From Puffinus mauretanicus (lineage: Eukaryota; Chordata; Aves; Procellariiformes; Procellariidae), in assembly GCA_023333565.1 (NCBI GenBank), contig JAJKFH010000770.1, positions 124,001 through 188,000 of the forward strand: a stretch of 64,000 nt of DNA, in the 5' to 3' direction. The position numbers and the translations under genes were made by a program. This document shows, in pieces, positions 60,120 through 64,000 of this stretch (within the stretch, counting starts at the first letter, position 1; every line of letters starts with the position of its first letter). Under the pieces are notes generated by a model. The model did not search any database. It saw only the letters and a list, made by a program, of their open reading frames with translations, and had not been told where the DNA came from.

Positions 60120-60500
60120 TCTCAGTTTGATAGGTTCCACTTTTGCATTAATTTAGAAAACTGCTGCAAGTAGTTATTCTGCCTAATCCCCTTTGCAAGC
60201 CTTATGCCAGATTTTTGTAATTAATTATTAGCAAAGAGAAACACATCAGGCTTGAAGAAGCCGACTGGACCTCCTGGAAGGAGCACATGGACTAATGCCT
60301 TATTGGTTTAGCTGCCAGTTAGAATGAGATAAATCAATGTTAATTCCATTGTATTACAACAATATTGATTTCCTATTAAACAACAGACAAAGCAGGTTAT
60401 GGCTTTAGGAAAGCTGCTAGGAGTTAAAGAATGTTTTTTATCGAGAATAAATGGGAAATTGGTGTTTAATACTGCTGGGTCTGGCGAGTCAAAGGAGGGG
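60120..60500. promoter_or_regulatory. AT-rich island with overlapping TAATTA sites, candidate enhancer
   Basis: TAATTA occurs twice in overlap at 60218-60227, inside TTGTAATTAATTATTAGC. Further AT-rich words run to about 60490. GC-rich borders follow from 60590. Confidence 0.3.
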
Positions 60501-60929
60501 GAAGGTATTGTATAGGAGGTTAAGGCGTGTAAAGGGGCAGAGTCAGCAATGCCGCACGCAAACGTCCTAGCAGAAAGCCAGCGCAGTGAAGGATACCTCC
60601 TGGATGGGGGGAGAGGGAGGCAGGGGAGGACCCTGGCTGCAGGGCAGTGGGGGACAGGGTGCCAGCTCCCAGAGGGGGTTCGGGCGCGGGGATGCTCCGG
60701 TCCCTCCCGGCCCCGCTGCCTCTGAGCAGGATCAGTGCTTGCATCCCACCTTCCCAGATAGGGGCTTGCTCTGCCATCTATCTCGGCTTCCCATCGATCA
60801 TCAGGTGAGAGTGCCTGGGCCATCACAGCAGAAAATCACTAAGGAATTTCATTACAGAGAAAACCTCCCTGCAGCCTGGGAGCCGGGCGGCCGCCTGACT
60901 CCATAACGTGCCTCCTCCAAAGGGTTAAA
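60501..60929. other. Intergenic, GC-rich, no supported gene
   Basis: Chance frames on both strands; no splice-flanked exon. Confidence 0.5.
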
Positions 60930-61290
60930 CTGGCAGCTGCCGGGGGCCTAGGATTAAGATAAATAATTATTAACGGAATCAATACCGATAAAGCAGCCGA
61001 AGTGAAGCTGTTAGCTTATTGACTCATGGAGTCACTTTTAATAGTTCTTTACAAAGTGAACGCCATGTAGTCTCCCACCCATGTGGGAGTCTCTCCACCC
61101 ATGCCGTGGCACAGCCCGGCAAATGTCCTATACTGCAGAAATTGTTCTGCATCAGAGGACAATAAAATGAGGAATCAGAAGCAGTGATGTCTGCTGTTAA
61201 TTACCGACGACAAACTAGAAACCAGCTCAAACTACTGTAAAGGGGAATGGAAAGGAAAACATTTTTTATTCCCCCAATCAGGTGTTTATG
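60930..61290. promoter_or_regulatory. AT-rich island, candidate conserved non-coding element
   Basis: About 360 bases beginning AGATAAATAATTATTAACGG (TAATTA-like core near 60965). Unique, CpG-poor and without coding potential. Confidence 0.25.
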
Positions 61291-64000
61291 TCCTGTTTTC
61301 CATGTACATACTACTTGCTGAACGAGGCAGCGGCAGGTTGAGGGCTGGACTGTTGGCACGGTCCCACCAAGCTCAGCCCAGGGACGGGGTTATGGTGAGC
61401 GTGGAGGAGGGGGCATGAGCTGCCACAGCAGAACCGCGAGCAGACCCCGACCAGGAACAACTCAGCTCAGAAAGGGAAAATTCAGTTTAACCTAGTGGCG
61501 TTTTCTTTGTAAGTTCAGAGTTTGGTTAAGCTCCTGAACTGGACATGCCCCAGCTCTGCAACCCCACGGCTGGTTCAAAATTACATGAATGGTAAGGGGA
61601 AGGAGGGGGATTCCTGCTGGATGAGTAGGGCAGAGCATTCCGTGTGGCATTAGCTCAATCCACTCTCTGCAAGGAAGTGGATGAAGATTAACCGTAACAG
61701 GGATCAGAGCTGAAATTTCTGCATGTTACACTGAGCCACAGCACTGTGCTGTGCCAGAACAGTCTGCGGGCAGCCCAAAAGGCCTCAGATTGCAATAATC
61801 CAATTTAGGGAAACCAAAAGTATGAATCATGGAACACCAGCTACAGCAAAAACATCCAGGTATGAATGAATGGGAGCAGTGTAAGCTGGGTGATAAAAGC
61901 AGCCTGGCGGGAGCTGACACAGGATGCTGAAAACTGAGCTGTCATCTTTCTCAATTAAAAAAATGCAGTTATAAAAGCTAGGCTTCTAGGCAAATATAGT
62001 CAGCATGCTTGGGAGGTAATTTGATCAGAGCCTTCCCTGCATGCAGCCACTGCGTAAGAGCGCTGAGTACCCGGAGGACGGTGCGGCTCTTCTCTTTCTC
62101 TTGGTCCTGGACAAATTCCCACTGGTTTCTGCACGCCGGCCGTGAGCTGTGTGCTTGGGTTTTACCCTCCACTGCTGCAAAACAAAACAGGAATCACCGA
62201 CAGTCGTGGACACCCAAGAGCGAGAGCGACCCGGGAGACATGCAGCACGTGGGTGCCGGGACGACAGAATTGCAAAGCTGAGTGAAAAATCCCCCCGAGC
62301 CGTTGTGCTTCTGGTGGGAGCTGCTGCTCCCCAGCCCAGCCTGGCGCAGCGGCGAGCACGGCTGCTCCCCGGCCCCAGCCGCCCTCGCTCCTCTAACAGG
62401 GCTTTAGGTGCTCCGGGCACCATAACACGTGGTGCCCCGAACCGCCTCGGGATTCTTGACTTTTTCTGAGCCATTTGTCACACATCCAAGAGGTAAGGTC
62501 TGATGTCGGTCTCCAAAGAGGACAGACGGCCCAGAGCCGGATGCCTGCCGTAGCGGGGCGGCCCCTGCCCTGCGTGCCGGGAGAGCGGGGTGATGCTTCC
62601 CCTCCCTCCCTGGGGTTCGTGGGTTTTGTTCCCCTGTGAACACTCTAAGGCTCTGTTTTAACCCAACAGTGCTGCTAGTCTAACAAATATTTCCCCTTTT
62701 TGTTTTTAAAGCGCTCTCTGAGTGCGCCAGAGGCTCAGTCTCCGTCTGCAGCTCTGCTACGAGACGTCGCCGTCCCCTGTGCACAGCAGCTCTTCGGTGT
62801 GGAAACCAGCGCGTGGGTACAGCAGGTCTCTGCTCAACGCTGAGATACCGCAGTGAGAGCAGGCAACATGAAAGGGACTTTCATTGCAGCCAAATCGTTT
62901 GTGCCTTCATTTGCTGGCCCGGTTGCTCACTTTGTCAGGTCCACAAAGGCACCAGCTCTTCTCATGTACGTAGGGTAGATGTTACAGTCATTTAAAGGCA
63001 CTTCCCTCCAGTTTCTGCCTTGCAAAAATGTCAAGTACTGGGAACGGCAGCCGTGGCCCGTCAGCCCTCTGCCACCTCGCCCCAGCCCGGGTGTCTGTGC
63101 TGGTGACGCTCCTCAAAGACCCGGGTGCTCGGGCTGGTGAAGCCTCCTCCCGGGGCGACGACGGAGGCTTACAGACGACAGCCGGAGTTAGGAGTCTCTG
63201 CACCCCCGGGATGTTATGCCCCAGGCCAGCCAGGGGAAGGCGGCAGCCCAGACCCACCAGCCCTGGGAGGACCGGGTTCGGTCGGGGGGGCGCCGGGCGC
63301 GGGGCCGGGAGCTGCAGCGTGTGTCCTCCCCCGGCTGCTCTCCAGCCTCCGCTGCAGCGCTCGCAGAACAACTCGGGCTGGCTTCCAACAACACGATACG
63401 CTGCTTGCTGTTTTATGTGGCTTTACGGGGCTAATCCTCTTTGCCTGCGGTGCCCTTGCTGGGAGGAGCGGGTTTGGTGTGTTTGTGTGGGCTTTGGGGG
63501 ATGCCGCGGTCAGAATCCGGAGCCCGAGGCAGCAGCAATGCCAGGGAAAGATTACCGTGCTCGGCCGGCTCCGCTGCCACGGCCGCTCTCGGTTAATTAT
63601 TTGTTTGAGGATTACATAATGCAGATGTGTTCTTCAGAGCTTAGCAAGGGATTTAAAAAAAATTTAAAAGAGGGATGAGGAGAAGACACAAAAGCTGGAA
63701 AGAGAAAGACTATAAAAGAGCAGGGAATGAAATGGGAAAACAAAAGATCTAATTACAAATGACATTATTTGAATTCTCATCAACTTAATTCAATTTTATT
63801 TTCTTATTGCTTTAATCTTTGAGCTTAATTCACTGGAACATAGTGCATGAAGGATGCAATGAGATCCGCGCAGGGTTTGTTTGGGGCAGGCTGCGGTGGT
63901 GAGTGCAGGCAGCCCCAGCGTTGTTTTTCTGTGGGCTGGATATATCTGTTCTCAGTCCTGGAGGTTTCAATTCAAAAAAAGGTGATAAAAATTCAGCATT
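61291..64000. other. Intergenic to window end, no supported gene
   Basis: Mixed sequence, with a CpG-denser patch at about 63040-63350 giving a 216-codon plus frame (63028-63678) that lacks a recognisable product. 63680-63880 is AT-rich and could be another regulatory island. The window ends without a new gene. Confidence 0.45.

Noticed and set aside
63028..63678. A 216-codon plus-strand frame near the window end
   Set aside because: Gly/Arg/Cys-rich translation with no recognisable family. It spans a CpG-dense patch, then falls into AT-rich sequence.

Overview
This is a piece of a vertebrate nuclear genome, almost certainly a bird. The evidence is a CR1 LINE 3' end (about 1750-2543) with the avian-type terminal ATTCTATG repeats, intron-split genes with GT-AG junctions, AATAAA poly(A) signals, a CpG island, and GC-rich DNA with few repeats, as in avian microchromosomes. 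Prokaryotic features such as operons, ribosome binding sites and CRISPR arrays do not apply here. Nearly all open reading frames in the window are chance frames in GC-rich non-coding DNA.

Layout. (1) 1-510: the 3' end of an unidentified plus-strand gene, with a terminal exon at 267 and a poly(A) signal at 485-490, followed by degenerate copies of its own 3' region to about 890. (2) 1750-2543: a 5'-truncated, frame-broken CR1 element. (3) 3290-4080: a strong CpG island that probably contains the promoter and first exon of the next gene (donor at 3645). (4) 11004-22450: TAFA3 (FAM19A3), a small secreted cysteine-rich, chemokine-like neural protein. I could assemble its whole coding sequence from four exons (11005-11119, 19408-19557, 20588-20712, 22097-22108; 133 residues, all ten family cysteines with exact family spacing). 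(5) 22450-64000: about 41 kb in which I find no coding exon that stands up and no further CR1. GC-rich sequence alternates with AT-rich islands of a few hundred bases that are rich in homeodomain-type TAATTA and TGATTTAT words. This looks like a cis-regulatory gene desert. It also holds a few short tandem repeats, most notably a (CAGCC/CAGCT)n array at 44112-44330 whose minus strand has G-quadruplex motifs.

How it works together: the unknown upstream gene and TAFA3 lie head to tail on the plus strand. TAFA3 is probably driven from the CpG island about 7 kb upstream of its start codon through one or more 5' untranslated exons, one of which appears to carry an upstream ORF. The AT-rich islands inside the last TAFA3 intron and downstream are candidate distal enhancers for TAFA3 or for a gene beyond the window. 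That last point is inference and needs cross-species alignment.
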